From Raphanus sativus (Eukaryota; Streptophyta; Magnoliopsida; Brassicales; Brassicaceae): a stretch of DNA of 64,000 bases. Of the stretch, positions 43,606 to 55,570 are shown one piece after another. The translations under genes and the position numbers were made by a program. The DNA is taken from NCBI RefSeq assembly GCF_000801105.2, contig NC_079516.1:50637265-50701264 (forward strand), given 5' to 3'. The notes under the pieces are model-generated. The model had not been told where the DNA came from and ran no database searches. It was given only the letters and a program-made list of their open reading frames with translations. Position 1 is the first letter of the stretch. Every line of letters starts with the position of its first letter.

Positions 43606-46600
43606 CTAACCAGAAGTTTCTTTGGGAGGAACATGCACTGCTTCGCCTGAGCTCACACTCTCACCACTACCATCTCCTCCGTCACTTGCACTTGGTTGGT
43701 TCAGCCCAATGGGTGCAAACAAGCTCACTCCACTCACATCCCTTGTTCCACTGTACAGACCTCTGCTTCCGTGGTGGTGATTCAAAGGAGCCGTGGTTGT
43801 TGCATTGGCTCCGCTTATGAGCAATCTCAGCGTCTCTCTTGCTCCTTTCTCCACCAGCGACTCATTCTCCACCGGGAGTGGAGGCATCCCCGTGGGTATC
43901 ATCCCGGTAGGTCCAGCGCTTACCAGATAGGCTTGACCCGACGAGCATATATCCATAACCGGAATGTGAACGATAGGGTCGCACATTATAGGAATCATCA
44001 TCTGCTGCTGGGAAGATGAGGATGATGATGATGGGCCAGGTATGGGTATGTGGTGGACTAAAGGCAATGGAGGGATGTCAGAGAGATCGAGTGGTGATGA
44101 TGGAATCAAGAACCCATCTGATCCTGATGATGGCAGTAAGGAGGAAAGAGGTGGAAGCAAAGGTAGCTCGATGGATAGTGGAGGGAACTGATAAGAAGCA
44201 GATGGTGCGTGAATCGATGAAGTGCTCGGAGGACACCAACAGTAATATGGTGAAAACACTGGTGGACCCATCTTCATAGGAAACTGTGGCGGCAAGGTCA
44301 GTGTACTTAGTCCTAAGTCCGCTGCTTCAGAAAAGAGAATTTGACTGATTCCATTACTATCAGCTGCTGCTTCTTCACCTTCTCCTCCTGCACCGGTGGG
44401 GACGGAGGTAATGGGCAAACTATCTAAGATCGAGAAATGGCCTTCACTGCATTGTTTTGGTTCATCTCTGTTGGAGATATGTAGATAAGAGTCTCTCGGT
44501 GTGTTTTCTTTGAAGGAACTTGACGTAGAGCTGAGGCTTCCATGTGTCTTTGATAGTTGCGTCCCAGAGTGGCACGCCCGAATTGATGATGCAGTAGCAG
44601 AGGAGGAAGCACTTGTTTCAGAAGAGCCAGAAGACGATGATGCATCAGGAGTTGGGACCAGACAACCTTTGTTGTTAGGTACCACCGAACCCATGAGATA
44701 CAAACGGAGATGAGACGCAACAGAGCCAAGACGAGATTCTTCAATTCCAGTTAGTTCTGAGACTGATGGCTTCTTCTTGATCAATTCATCCATCTACAGA
44801 GACGAATCAGAAATAAAATCATAAACAGATAATGAGAAAATTTAGATGCAAAGACTCAGTATTCGAAAAATAGGATCATCTCTGTCTCACAAACCTTCCT
44901 ACGCAGTTCAATTCCTAGAAGTTTTGACTTCTCTGAGCACCAATAGTAAAAAGTGCTGCCATCTGCGATCCTTATAACAAATGATCTACCGGAGCTGTCT
45001 GCAGATATCTCCTCAATTGACACCGCAGAGCACTGAGATTTGTTGGCATAAGTGAAGAGTTGCTCTGAGTGGCCATTGTCTCCAATAAATGAGAGTCGCA
45101 AGTCTGATGTTGGCAGGACCATAAGGCTCAAGTTGCCCCTGACCAATTAAAAAGTGATAAGTAATTAGTCGGTAAGTCTCTAATATCAAAGGTAAACCCC
45201 TTAGGAAATAAATACTAGATGCTGAAAACCAGACACAAACAAAAAAAGTTGATGAAGTCCACCAGCTTCTCTAGTGCTCACAAAAATTGGGAAGTAGCCC
45301 CTTATTCAAATTAGAAAAAAACTAAGAATCTACTAACATAAACATGCTAAACTGTTTCATAACAACTGTGCTACTATTAATCTTTCACACAACATAGAGA
45401 ACACTATCCGAGCTTTATTCATTCATGGGAAGATATGTATAGCAATTTGGTACTCGGCACTTATTAAGACTTAGCTCAGCCAAACTGGACAACATTATTC
45501 ATAACACAGCATCAGGACCTCAAGCACCAAAAATTCTACTCCAGCGTGCAACTTAGAAGAAGCACCAAAAATTCTAATCAAAAGGGGTCAAGAACCTGAT
45601 TATCTAAGAGCTGCCTGAAACAAACTTTAGACAAATCCATTATCATATTATTCAACAGATGGTTCCACCAATACAACAAAAAGAAGACCATTTCAATAGA
45701 TTAGTAACAAGAAGAAACTACAGAGAATCTAAATCAAACAAAAAGCTTAAATAAAAACCAATAATCGATTAAATGAATGCCGGAGCGTGATAATATATTT
45801 GTTAAGAAGGATATATAGTCAGTCAGTGATATCATGACAAACAGTTAAGTTAAGCCCTATATGACTAGCAATCAAGAGCAGACAGTACAACATTAGAGGC
45901 GAAACTACCTTTACTTCATCATCTACCAGTGATCATAACAGATTACGCCCACATTACCTACAATAAAAGATACATTTTATTTGGAAGCATCACCGTACAA
46001 CTGATTTGAGTTCCTATGATTTCTAACAATCTTTTGTTAAAAGCAAAGCAAGTCAGTCATGTAATAGACCTGATTACTAAAAAGTTAGAATTTACAAATT
46101 GATACAAACAGAACTAACCAAATAGATAAAGATGGAGTTGTGTTAATATATTTGCCATTTCCTCCAAAGTGTTAGCACATGTTAAAACTGCAAAAGATGA
46201 GTATGCAACATTTAATTTGGAAAACAGGTATAGTATATGGAAAAGGAAAAAAAACGTGTTTGAAGAAACCATGAGAAACTCTGGGAGAGAGTAGTGTCAA
46301 ACAAAATCTTCAGGAAAACATTTCCGACAAGTATATCAATCATCAGATGATTCCAAAACCATAATTCGTTTTAGCCGAAGGTGAAAAAAAAGAAGAGCCA
46401 ATTAAAGGATTGCATAGAAACAATTAGCTAACATTCTAGTTGTTATTATTCCTACAGCTCTAATAGCCTAAGGCTCAAAACAAATATCATTTTTGCAAAG
46501 GCTCAAAAACAAAGAGAGGACTCATGAAACGTGGTTTGATATATATATACCTAACAGGAGAGGGGCGCATTAGGGACCCTTCCTTGCTGATCTTCCCAAC

Positions 46601-47074
46601 GCGAAGCGAAACCAATGGTATGCAGAAACATCTCGCCAGCATACCGATTTCCGCTGGCTCAAAGTGCTGTTGAAGAAAAAAACCAAAATCAGATTCTGAT
46701 CTCAAAGCTCAAAAGTAATAAAAAACAAAAAAAATCGCATAGAGATTGAATTAAACCTGGCTAAGATGAGCGAGCAATCGATCTTCAGCCACACCGTTAG
46801 ATACATCCATCTTCAACAACGGCTTCAACCTCTCGTCGCCTCGACAAGCTCCGAGGACTTGCATATCCAACGCCTGCAACCACCTCAGAACCCTATCCTC
46901 TCCCAGGAGAAAGCCTCGTCCGCCTTGCTCGGTCAACGGATCTGAAGAAACTCCAGCCTCGCGTTCGTCGGATCCAGCGGCGCCGTTAGATCGAGAATCG
47001 ACGGTGGACGACGATGTATCCGACGCATCGTCGGGATGATCGTCTCCGGCGTATCGCTTCCTAGAATCGGCCAT
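43606..47074 (-). CDS. Ser/Pro-rich plant protein of unknown function
   Basis: I do not know a function for this protein. By position it corresponds to At2g39950. Exons 47074-46757, 46666-46551, 45138-44895 and 44793-43606 keep phase and give 621 residues starting MADSRKRYAGDD. The N-terminus is acidic and basic-mixed, then comes a compact region (LDMQVLGACRGDERLKPLLK, then VRGNLSLMVLPTSDLRLSFIG and STFYYWCSEKSKLLGIELRRK). That region looks like a folded beta-rich domain, perhaps PH-like. The long last exon is low-complexity: Ser-rich (SSSSGSSETSASSS) and later Pro/Leu/Ser-rich. Intron 2 is 1412 bp and holds no recognisable repeat or gene. Its leader has a GA microsatellite near 47252-47275. 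Confidence 0.85.
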
Positions 47075-48259
47075 ATTCAAAATTACTCGGATCGGTAAAA
47101 CGTTATCTAGTTCGTAGTACGGAGAATCAAACGAAGAATCCAGAAGCGATTAATGGTTCAAATAAATCAATCAATCCACAGGTTTCGAATGCGATAGAGG
47201 GGTAAGGGTTCGTTATAGAGAGAGAGACGCTGCGTTGTTGAATATGTTGTTCTAGAGAGAGAGAGAGAGAGAGGATTGTGGATTCCGTTCGCGTTAGCTG
47301 AAGATGGAGAAAAAGATAAGAAATTACAACAGCGTCTGTGTTTATAAGAACGCTTTGGCGGATGCGAGAGGACTTAATTAAATGTGGTTAGTTTGATTGC
47401 ATTTGAGATCCGGTGTCGTTTGATTGAGCACACGCACACAAACTCAAGCCACAAGCCCAATGGGTGGGTTGGTAGGTCCTACATAATTAGGGGTGGGTCC
47501 CTGCGGTAACCGACTTCGACCAGGTGCCACGTCAACTTGAGTAATGTCTGATGCGCTTCGGTTAAATGGGCCCCATCAAGGACGGAGAATGGCTTGTGTT
47601 CAATTTTTTATTACAAATTTCTCAATGCCTCTAACTCGAACGTATGGATAGATTATAAAATTTTGTAACAAATGGATGGATAATAAATGAATGGATTATA
47701 TGATCTTGATTAGGAATATTTGTTGATGGGTGACATGTATGCATCACTTTGTTGAGCTCCGGAGTTTTTTAATTGGTTTTTCCAACTACAAACGAAACTT
47801 TCCCGGGGCACATACGAGAGCTGCCTAGAAAGCCGATGGCAATCCAAGCCACTCAGAGTTGTTGGCATTTGACTTATGTGTAAAATATTACTAATACACT
47901 AAACGACAAATGCATGTTTGGTTGGTGTAGAAATACGAAACACAAACTTTACAATATGAAAAAGTAGCCAACAAAGCTTAACATGTTACCCAAAATAAAA
48001 TATAGTAAGAAAATAGCCAACAACTTATGTCATGAACTTGAAATGTGAGCCATTGGCTTTCCTGGAGATATCCTTTTATCTTTTTGTCCACAATCTCAGA
48101 TAAAATTCGATTCGTTTTGTTACAACAAAAAAAAACTGGAATATTCTTATCGGGAATATTGATGTCATCTCTAACAAAATGTCTGCCATTGATTTTTAGT
48201 AGTCTAAAACGAAACATTTAGAAGTTTTAAAGAACATTATTTTCTCCATAATATAATCA
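47075..48259. other. Leader/promoter of the unknown gene and spacer
   Basis: It contains the GA repeat (about 47252-47275) in the probable leader, a CA/TG-poor promoter region and a 3' flank for the SPC25 gene. No coding sequence is seen; the open frame at 47978-48217 on - is AT-rich and has no recognisable motif. Confidence 0.55.
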
Positions 48260-49788
48260 TCATTTCTTCTTCTTTGGTTCTTCTTTTGCATAGTCCTTGA
48301 TCAATGCTTCCACGTCCTTCCAAAACAAACCCTCAACAAGAACTCCATCTTTCGTGAACCTGAATTATACACAAACACCATATGAACAAGCTCGAAATTA
48401 TGATGCGTACATATTTGTCCCCAAGAAAAAAAATGATGCCTAGATAAAGCGTGAGGGAGAGTTAGAAAAAAAATGCAGAGAGTGAGGGAGAGAGACCATT
48501 GAGTGACACTTTTGGTGAGTTGTACTGACTTCCCAGCTGAGATCGATTTTGGATCAGCACTGTCAATGGTGAGAGTGTACTCATCAGAGAATCTCGGCAG
48601 CTTTGAAGACACAACCAATCCAGTGCTGGTGAATGATCCCTGCGCATTCAACCAACCCATTTTATGATTCCGAATGTCGTAGCAAATGATGAGCTAAGCA
48701 AAACAAGTGAAAGTGTGCATAAATATACATGTATAAGCCAGAGCGCTTTAGAACTCTTTTGTGTGTTTGACAACACAGAATGAAACAAACCGGTGATCAA
48801 AATTACTGTATCAAATTGAAATGGTCTCAGCAACACAAAATGGAGGAGCTCTTTCTGTTGCATGTTCTAGACCTAACTAATGAGTAAAGAACGAAATGAC
48901 TAAAACAAAAAATAATCTTATCCTCTTGGATACAAACTATATATGAGACGAATAATCTTCTTCAAGCTGGTAAGAATGAGAGGAAAACAAGTCCACTATT
49001 ACATCCCAAAACCTATCTATTGGTTGAACAATAATGTTTTCAAATAACAAGACAGAACCAACCACAAACAACACCAAAAGAAACAAGAAGTCAGTCCAAG
49101 TAAACACAAACAATCAAAGATTGCTTCTCAATGAAAAGAAAAGAAAAAAATCTACTCTCAGCAATTGAGAAAACAAACCTCAGGAGGATAGGTGAACAAT
49201 ATGGCATTCTTCTCTTTAGTGTACAGAATCAGCTGCAACACCCCATTCAGCACCACATACTTGCCATAGTCAAAGAACCCAAACATCTCATCCACAAGCA
49301 TCCAAATATAAACACATCTTACATAGTAATACTCTATACACAGTGAATCTATTCCTAAGCACAATCAAATCGAGCCACATTACAGTTCTCTCTCTAATCT
49401 CTATCTAAGCAACGAATCCAAAGCAATAAAGAAAGGAAGGATATGATGCGATGCATCCGATCAAAAAGTCTCTGTTCTCCGGAAACTTCTTGTTGTAGAA
49501 CTGCGCAACGAGAGCAACCACGATGATAATCGTCCCTAAGATCAGTTTCAGGTTGCTCAGCCTCACATCCTCCTTGTATCCACGGCTCTTGACGATCTAC
49601 GCATCGAAAAAGGACAAAGGATGAAGAAGATCGTAATCTAAACAGATTCATTCAGAGAATATAGAGGAAAAGCAAAAAGGCCTTACGTCAGAGACGGACT
49701 CGTCGAGGATGTGCTTGATCGAGTTGTGCTCCAACAGATTTGCCTTCTTAACGTTCTTGTTCGTCGATTCTGCCTTCTTATCTTCCAT
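48260..49788 (-). CDS. Signal peptidase complex subunit SPC25/SPCS2
   Basis: This is an accessory subunit of the ER signal peptidase complex that removes signal peptides. Five exons (49788-49687, 49596-49445, 49260-49179, 48639-48497, 48359-48260) join to 192 residues, the usual family length. It starts MEDKKAESTNKNVKKANLL. Two membrane segments, LKLILGTIIIVVALVAQF and YVVLNGVLQLILY, are typical of SPCS2, with a soluble domain (SSKLPRFSDEYTLTI) and a Lys-rich end, EEPKKKK. Intron 2 (49444-49261) has no GT donor. It begins ATATCCTT and carries TTCTTTGAC just before its end, the marks of a U12-type intron. Synteny suggests At2g39960. Confidence 0.88.
49261..49444 (-). other. Putative U12-type (AT-AA) intron of the SPC25 gene
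   Basis: On the coding strand the intron starts ATATCCTTCC, identical to the first eight bases of the minor-spliceosome AT-type donor consensus. It ends TTCTTTGACTATGGCAA before G. TTCTTTGAC differs at one base from the U12 branch consensus TTCCTTGAC and lies about ten bases from the end. Only this AT...AA choice keeps phase and family length; shifting one base to end in AG breaks the frame. Confidence 0.7.
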
Positions 49789-50399
49789 GGCGAACAGATC
49801 GGATCCAGAGAATACACCAATAATCTCTAGGTTTCTGCGAAATGTATCGAGGAGGAAGACAACGATATACTGATAATGCTTGGAGACGTTTTCAGTCAAC
49901 ACTCGTTTAATACGATGTCGTTTCCTCGACACATGAATTGGGCTGTAAGGCCTGTAATGGGCTTCAAAGGATTACTCTATTTTACATGATTAATTGCTTT
50001 TTATTTCCGGTTTTGCATTGTTAGGTTACTTAATTTGTTACTTTTGACAGTCAAATTAAACATTTAACCTATTTGGTCAACTAACTAAACATTATTTCCA
50101 TCATATATTTGACTAGTCTGCAACTTAAAAGACTGAAGATTTGTTTCTTTATACAATTAGATTTGATCCAATATATATTGAGGATTAATTTTAATTATTT
50201 TGTAGAGAAATCAGAGGCCAAGAATAAAAATAAAATGATAAAAATCACAATACTCTTGCAGAAATACAATACTAAATTGTAATAATCATGAACATGGCAT
50301 TCCAATAGTGTGTGATAACTAATCAAGAAACTATTGGAAGTTCAATTTAACCTCTCTTTTTTTCAATCTTATTTCCAAATCCTATAGTTGGATTGAGCT
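49789..50399. other. Spacer between SPC25 and PXN genes
   Basis: AT-rich 0.6 kb holds the SPC25 leader/promoter on the left and the PXN 3' flank on the right. No gene or repeat is recognised. Confidence 0.6.
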
Positions 50400-52477
50400 T
50401 CAAGAAGGCTTGGACTTGACATTGCTAGAAGTGGCGTTGGAGAGCAAAAGCTTAGCACCCTTGACAAGCTCTTCCTTGATCATGAACAGCACAGCAGCAG
50501 CGAAAACGCTCTGAACAATCTTCGTGCTCATCCCTTTGTAGAACCCGTGCAGCCCTTCATATCGTATCATCTTCAGAATCGCATCCAGCGTTCCTGTAAT
50601 TCAACGCTCAACGAATTAGAAAAATGAGTTTTGTGGCATTTTCTAACGATCTTCTATAACAAGAAGAGTTAGTAAGTAAAAAACCTTTGTAATGTTGTCT
50701 TTTGTCCCCTGTGGTGACCTGTTTGGCTTGAAGTCGTGACTTTACAACCAAGAGAGGATAAGTTGTGACTGTAGCTCCGAGTTTAGCCACAGCTCCAAGA
50801 AGAAATGTCTATGGGGGCAAGAAAAAAAACATGAAAATAATGGCAAACGAAGAAACATCTTATCAAAATGGAACAAAAAAGGTAGAGTCTGAACCTCCAA
50901 AGCCGTCACGTTGGTGCTACCCTTGAGCGCACGTTTTTTCTTCAGCTTTGATAACATTGTCTCGTATAACATAAATTGCATTGCTGGATTACAAACCTGT
51001 GAAGTTTTTCAAAACAGTCAGAAATGCAACACCTACACAAACAATATAAGAGTGTAGTTTTTCAAAAGCATTACCATGATCAATGTCGGAATTACACCTT
51101 TCCAGAAGCCAGTCACTCCAGCTTCATCGTAAATCTCTTGAATCTGAAACATGGTTCAAGTGAGAGAGGTTTATAGAGTTTGAAATAAGTTTAATTTTGG
51201 TATTGCAATCAGGTAAAAGTCAAAGTTCTTTTGGTTTGTAAATACGTGAAACTGCCTCATACCGTATTAACGGTTCCATATGGACGAGGCTCAACTGGAA
51301 CAAGAGCTCCAACATCAGCAGAAGGTGGCTCGGGGACAGTCTGCAGACCTTTTGGTATTTTTTTGTGGGTCTGCATTAATATATACAAGAAGAATTAGGA
51401 TGAGAAATGAACGCAAAACTAAAAAAAAAAAAGAATGTACCAAAAATACAGAGAAGATGATTGGAGAGGTATGATTATACCTGCATGCGTGTAACAATCA
51501 CCCAGATTGGATTTGTCATAAGAACATTAACTGATCTGCACATGGAAAGAGCTATTATACTTTCAAATGAGACAACAAAGGCAGTAGAAAGAGGAAAAGG
51601 TTACAATCATTGAACTATAGTTCATTAAAAAACAACAACACTTATAAAAGCAGAGATGATAGCATCAGCAAGTACTCCAGAAGAGGCAATGCACCTAGAT
51701 GCTAATTTTGCAACCATTTCAAAAAGTTAAATGTATCATATAGCAGAATCTAACAAATGATTTTGATATATTTTACCCAGCTAAGGCAGCAACAAGGAGA
51801 GAAGAGAACATGCCAACAGATCCGTCACCCAACCCTTTCTTCTTTTGTCGAAGAGCAGCAGCTTCAACTTGGTTACGAAACACTTGGTAGAAGTAATAGT
51901 ACACACCCTGTCAATCAATACTCTAAAAAGAGTGAGAGCCTAAGTAAAACAAACTTAGAGAAGTTGGTATTTTCTTTCATATACTAGTCTACTAAAACTT
52001 TTCAAACCACAAAATGGCTAACAAAATAAAAGATTCTTGCAGAGAGAGAATTGTAACCTGTGACGCCGCGGTTCCAACTAGAGACGGAGCCAATCCACCA
52101 TACAGTCGCCCCCATCCTTCTTGTTTCACAACCTTTCAAAATACCGAAAAAAAAAGAAAAAACAGAGCAATTGAAGAAGTTCCTCTAAATCGTAATAAGC
52201 AATCGTGAGGAGAGAACATTACCTGGCACATGTGTTGGAAAGTGCCAAGTTTCTTCTTCTCCCTCTTGAGATCTCGCTCCGTCTGTTGGCGCGTATTCAC
52301 CTAATTTCCAACAGAAAAACACCATCTAAGCTTTATCAATCAGTCCACAAGAATGAACAAAATTAGCAGTGAATAGAGAAAGGAGGAATGGGGTACAGTT
52401 TGGAGAGGATAAGTGAGGAGTTGAGCAATGATCCCACCCCCAGCTCCCGCCAATCCGTTTATCAGAGCGTCCGACAT
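50400..52477 (-). CDS. PXN: Peroxisomal NAD carrier (mitochondrial carrier family)
   Basis: PXN imports NAD into peroxisomes in exchange for AMP/ADP-type nucleotides and supports fatty-acid beta-oxidation. Ten exons are 52477-52397, 52300-52223, 52132-52058, 51907-51777, 51535-51481, 51370-51263, 51143-51075, 50996-50895, 50808-50685 and 50593-50400. They join to 338 residues. Three carrier repeats are visible: LTYPLQTVNTRQQ (first motif degenerate), MTNPIWVIVTRMQ and TYPLLVVKSRLQ. Each is followed by a G-x-x-x-[FL]-[YW]-[KR]-G box (LYGGL, FWKGV, FYKGM). Six membrane helices are expected. The N-terminus is MSDALINGLAGAGGG. Synteny agrees with At2g39970. Confidence 0.95.
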
Positions 52478-53865
52478 CCTTTACCCTCCCCGCCCGCTTC
52501 AAATTGAAATCGTAACGACGACGACAACGGAGGAATCAAAAAGAGCTAGTCGTTGATGATGGCGTGTGTAGACAGAGCTCCTTCCTCTCCATCCCCCACA
52601 ATGGTTACGACTTCTTGTTACGTTTTCAGATTTTGTTCGTTTACTCGAAGAGAACACGTTGAATAATGTGTTTGGACATTAATTGACTAAAATACCCTTC
52701 TCACTCGAATGATATTACGAAGGATAAGCCCCCTCCCTACTTCTCTTGAGTTGCGTGTTCGGTCCAAATGATACGATGGAGAGAGGAGAGGAGGGAAGGG
52801 ACGGAAGCAAGCTCTTCTTAAAACACAGTTTCGTGCGTGGGCTTGTGTGTTTATTTATTGTTCCTCCCCAACAATCTTTTACAATTACATGGGCTTTAAC
52901 CCAACTTTGATGAAACGAGACATGTTAAATTGCAGAATTTTGTGTTAACATCCTCTTTCTTGGTCATTCACATCATGTTGATGATAACATCCTCTTTCTT
53001 GGTCATTCACATCATGTTGATGATACATTTTGAATCCTATTTTCAAATTTCCATGCTTTCAGACAATCCAAGAGTGTTTGGTAAAACAGTAGTGAAATGA
53101 GTAGAAAATCATTAAGTGTGAACTTAGGTGGAAACAAACATGACCTGTTTTCAGTATTTCTTGGCATTGTTTACGTTAATGATTTTCTGGCAAGGGGTTG
53201 AAGAAGAACTAGAGTTGAGAGAGAGACAACAAAAAGAGTATCTCTTGTATAGAAAAACATGACATGAGAACCATCCTTAGTTAGGGTTTTGTAAGAGATT
53301 AAATCACAACAAAAAAGTCCATCCCCAAGCAGTTGGTATATTACAATACAGAAGAACGAGAGCTCAGCAGCATCAAACCTCTGGTACGTATTAATACAAA
53401 AACAAACACACATTTAGATACTTATGTCACTTGCAATAGAGAAAGATTGTACTCATGGACCATTTTCTGATGTTATCCTTGTACTCTTCCTCCGGCACAT
53501 ACTCTTTTATCACTCGTCGCCAGCAACATGAGGAGTCAAAACAGTCCTAAGCAAAGAAAGAGTAGAAAAACACAGAGATCTTGGAACCAAAACTAACAGC
53601 TCTATCGAGACGAAATGCTTAACAACAAGTGTTCTTTGACAACACACAGAGATTAATAGCGTAATGAGAAGATGATTTGTCTTTAGGTCATCAAGGACAA
53701 TATAACAAATCAAAGCGAAAACTTGTAACGCCCAAAGTGTAAATGCAACATATTTTATGGAGTCAACAACTTTTACAGAATTTCATTACAATATTACATT
53801 GTTAAAGTTCTTCAGACACATTAAAAAAAGAAAAAGCAAACCGTTACGTTATTACATCAATTCCG
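52478..53865. other. PXN promoter region and spacer
   Basis: It contains a perfect 39 bp tandem duplication at 52947-53024 (unit starting AACATCCTCTTTCTTGGTCA). The rest is AT-rich. Open frames on - at 53171-53413 and 53510-53713 have no family features. This includes the PXN promoter and the 3' flank of the acyltransferase. Confidence 0.6.
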
Positions 53866-55314
53866 TTACTTCTTCGACACGTATCGCATAAACTCGTCGT
53901 CAGATTCTATCCCAGCCATCGTCTCCGGCGCTAACACCACCTCCAAATCAACGCTCCCGTTTCCATCCCTCCCCGGAAACGCAGAGATCTTCCCGTCGAA
54001 TTTATTCGCCCGCCCGCTCCTAACCGCCACCGGCCTCCCCCACCCGAAATCGTTATCGTACATCGGAAACCTCGGCGAGCTCCCCATAGTCACCGACGCT
54101 CCGTCGGGGTTCCCGAGAGGAAAACACCTCGGATTCGCCTCCCAATCCGCCACGACGCTTCGAATCTTCCCGTCCTGGTGAGCCGCGACGCTCTGGTTGA
54201 GCTGCTCCGCGGACCACCGGAGATCCCGAGACAGAACCTCTCCAGCCGCAGCAAACGTCGGAACGCTCTGTATCGCGTTTCCGAAGTACTCCGCGTCCAG
54301 TTTCGGGCTCAGACGGTGGCGGCAGTTCACGGCCATGCGAAACGTCGTCGTTTTGGAGCTCGGGAGCTTCCTCGCTCGAGTGATCGCGCGCCAGAGCAAA
54401 GCGGATAGAGACTGAAACGAAGAGATCTCCACGGGCTTGTTCCCCGTCTTCGAAACGGCGTCGTTTCTTAGTAACAAACTCTCCAGCATTTCCGTCAGTT
54501 TACCGTTCTCTTTTCCGTTAATTTTGTCGTTGCTCTGCTTCCCCAGCACCTCGACGCCGTTATCCACCACCGTCCAGGTTCTCTTCTTGTTCACAATCGC
54601 TTTCAGCTCGAGAATCTGCTCTCTAGTGAAACTGAAGATCCGCTCACGTAACGGCTCGTTCTCGTTGAACGTCACCTTGGGCCCACCTCGGGGTACTTTC
54701 AGAACAGCCGGTGAGATTAGCACAGACTCCCGCGTAAAATCAGGATGACGTGTCACGTCCCCAACTCCTCTTCTCGACACCTCAGCGAACGTGTTGATGA
54801 AATTCCACAGCGACGTTCCGTCGGTCACGGCGTGGTTAACGGAGCAACCGATGAAAACGCCGTCGTTTAGCTCCGTCACCTGGACGGCGAGGATCGGTCT
54901 GTTATGCCCGTCGTAGCTCACCGTCCTGTCGTAAGTGAAAAACTCCTTGACGACGTCCGGAACGTCGATTCCGCCGATCACGTCGCTGACGCCGACGGAT
55001 TTCGCGGCGGCGGAGACGAAATCAGCGCCGGCGTCGTTGCAGGTGAGGAAGACGTGGCCGTCTTCGGAGGTGGAGAGTCGGCCGGCGAGTGGAGGGAAGT
55101 GGGAGAGGGTCAGAGAGAGGGAGCGTTTGAGGTGGGAGAGAAGCGCGTGCGGAGGAAGGTGAGGGCGCGTGAAGAGGCAGCCTTTCTGGATGTAGTGGCA
55201 AGAGAGCATGGGGAGGTCGGAGACGGAGAGCTTGAGGTCAACGAGGGTTGACTTTTGGTCAGGGAAGACTCTGCTTCTTGAGATTACAGTTACAGAGTTC
55301 TCAAGAGAAGGCAT
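53866..55314 (-). CDS. BAHD (HXXXD-type) acyltransferase
   Basis: BAHD enzymes transfer acyl groups from CoA thioesters to alcohols or amines in the cytosol; the acceptor here is unknown. It is a single-exon gene of 482 residues, a normal length. The catalytic motif HAVTD is at residues 161-165, and the structural DFGWG motif is at about 422-426. The conserved N-terminal YIQKGCLFTRP and FPPLAGRL blocks are present. The region around residues 250-300 (KQSNDKINGKENGKLTEM) is a charged loop of the kind that varies among family members. The DNA is GC-richer than its surroundings, giving long shadow frames on the other strand. Synteny suggests At2g39980. Confidence 0.94.
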   Translation of the reverse strand: MPSLENSVTVISRSRVFPDQKSTLVDLKLSVSDLPMLSCHYIQKGCLFTRPHLPPHALLSHLKRSLSLTLSHFPPLAGRLSTSEDGHVFLTCNDAGADFVSAAAKSVGVSDVIGGIDVPDVVKEFFTYDRTVSYDGHNRPILAVQVTELNDGVFIGCSVNHAVTDGTSLWNFINTFAEVSRRGVGDVTRHPDFTRESVLISPAVLKVPRGGPKVTFNENEPLRERIFSFTREQILELKAIVNKKRTWTVVDNGVEVLGKQSNDKINGKENGKLTEMLESLLLRNDAVSKTGNKPVEISSFQSLSALLWRAITRARKLPSSKTTTFRMAVNCRHRLSPKLDAEYFGNAIQSVPTFAAAGEVLSRDLRWSAEQLNQSVAAHQDGKIRSVVADWEANPRCFPLGNPDGASVTMGSSPRFPMYDNDFGWGRPVAVRSGRANKFDGKISAFPGRDGNGSVDLEVVLAPETMAGIESDDEFMRYVSKK

Positions 55315-55570
55315 TTTTTGCTGACTCTGTTTTTTTTTTTAAGGTCTGAGTGTTTTTATTGGTGTGTGATGGATAATGAGAGTGATGAGAGAGCGGAAGT
55401 AGAGAAGATGTATTTATAGTTGGAGGATGGAGAAAAAGGTTCATGAATCAGATGATGATGTGTCTTAATTTCATTTTTTAAATAATTATTAATGAAAGTG
55501 CAGAAAAAGTTACTTATTGATGAAATGGAGCCTATGTTCAACTTGTGTGCCCTGTACTTCGGGAAAATGT
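55315..55570. promoter_or_regulatory. Upstream region of the acyltransferase
   Basis: This short region lies upstream of the start codon and contains a poly-T tract and the probable core promoter (TATTTATA on the coding strand near 55415). It is bounded by a LINE fragment, so the promoter may be only about 250 bp long or extend through it. Confidence 0.5.

Noticed and set aside
43696..44744. Frames opposite and alongside the Ser/Pro-rich gene
   Set aside because: These are antisense or shifted frames of low-complexity coding DNA and are not supported.
49394..49651. Separate small minus-strand gene within SPC25
   Set aside because: It is the shifted frame of SPC25 exon 2 running into the intron. 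The correct frame reads IVKSRGYKEDVRL.
54178..55251. Long plus-strand open frames opposite the acyltransferase
   Set aside because: They are shadows of a GC-rich single-exon gene on the other strand and show no domain.
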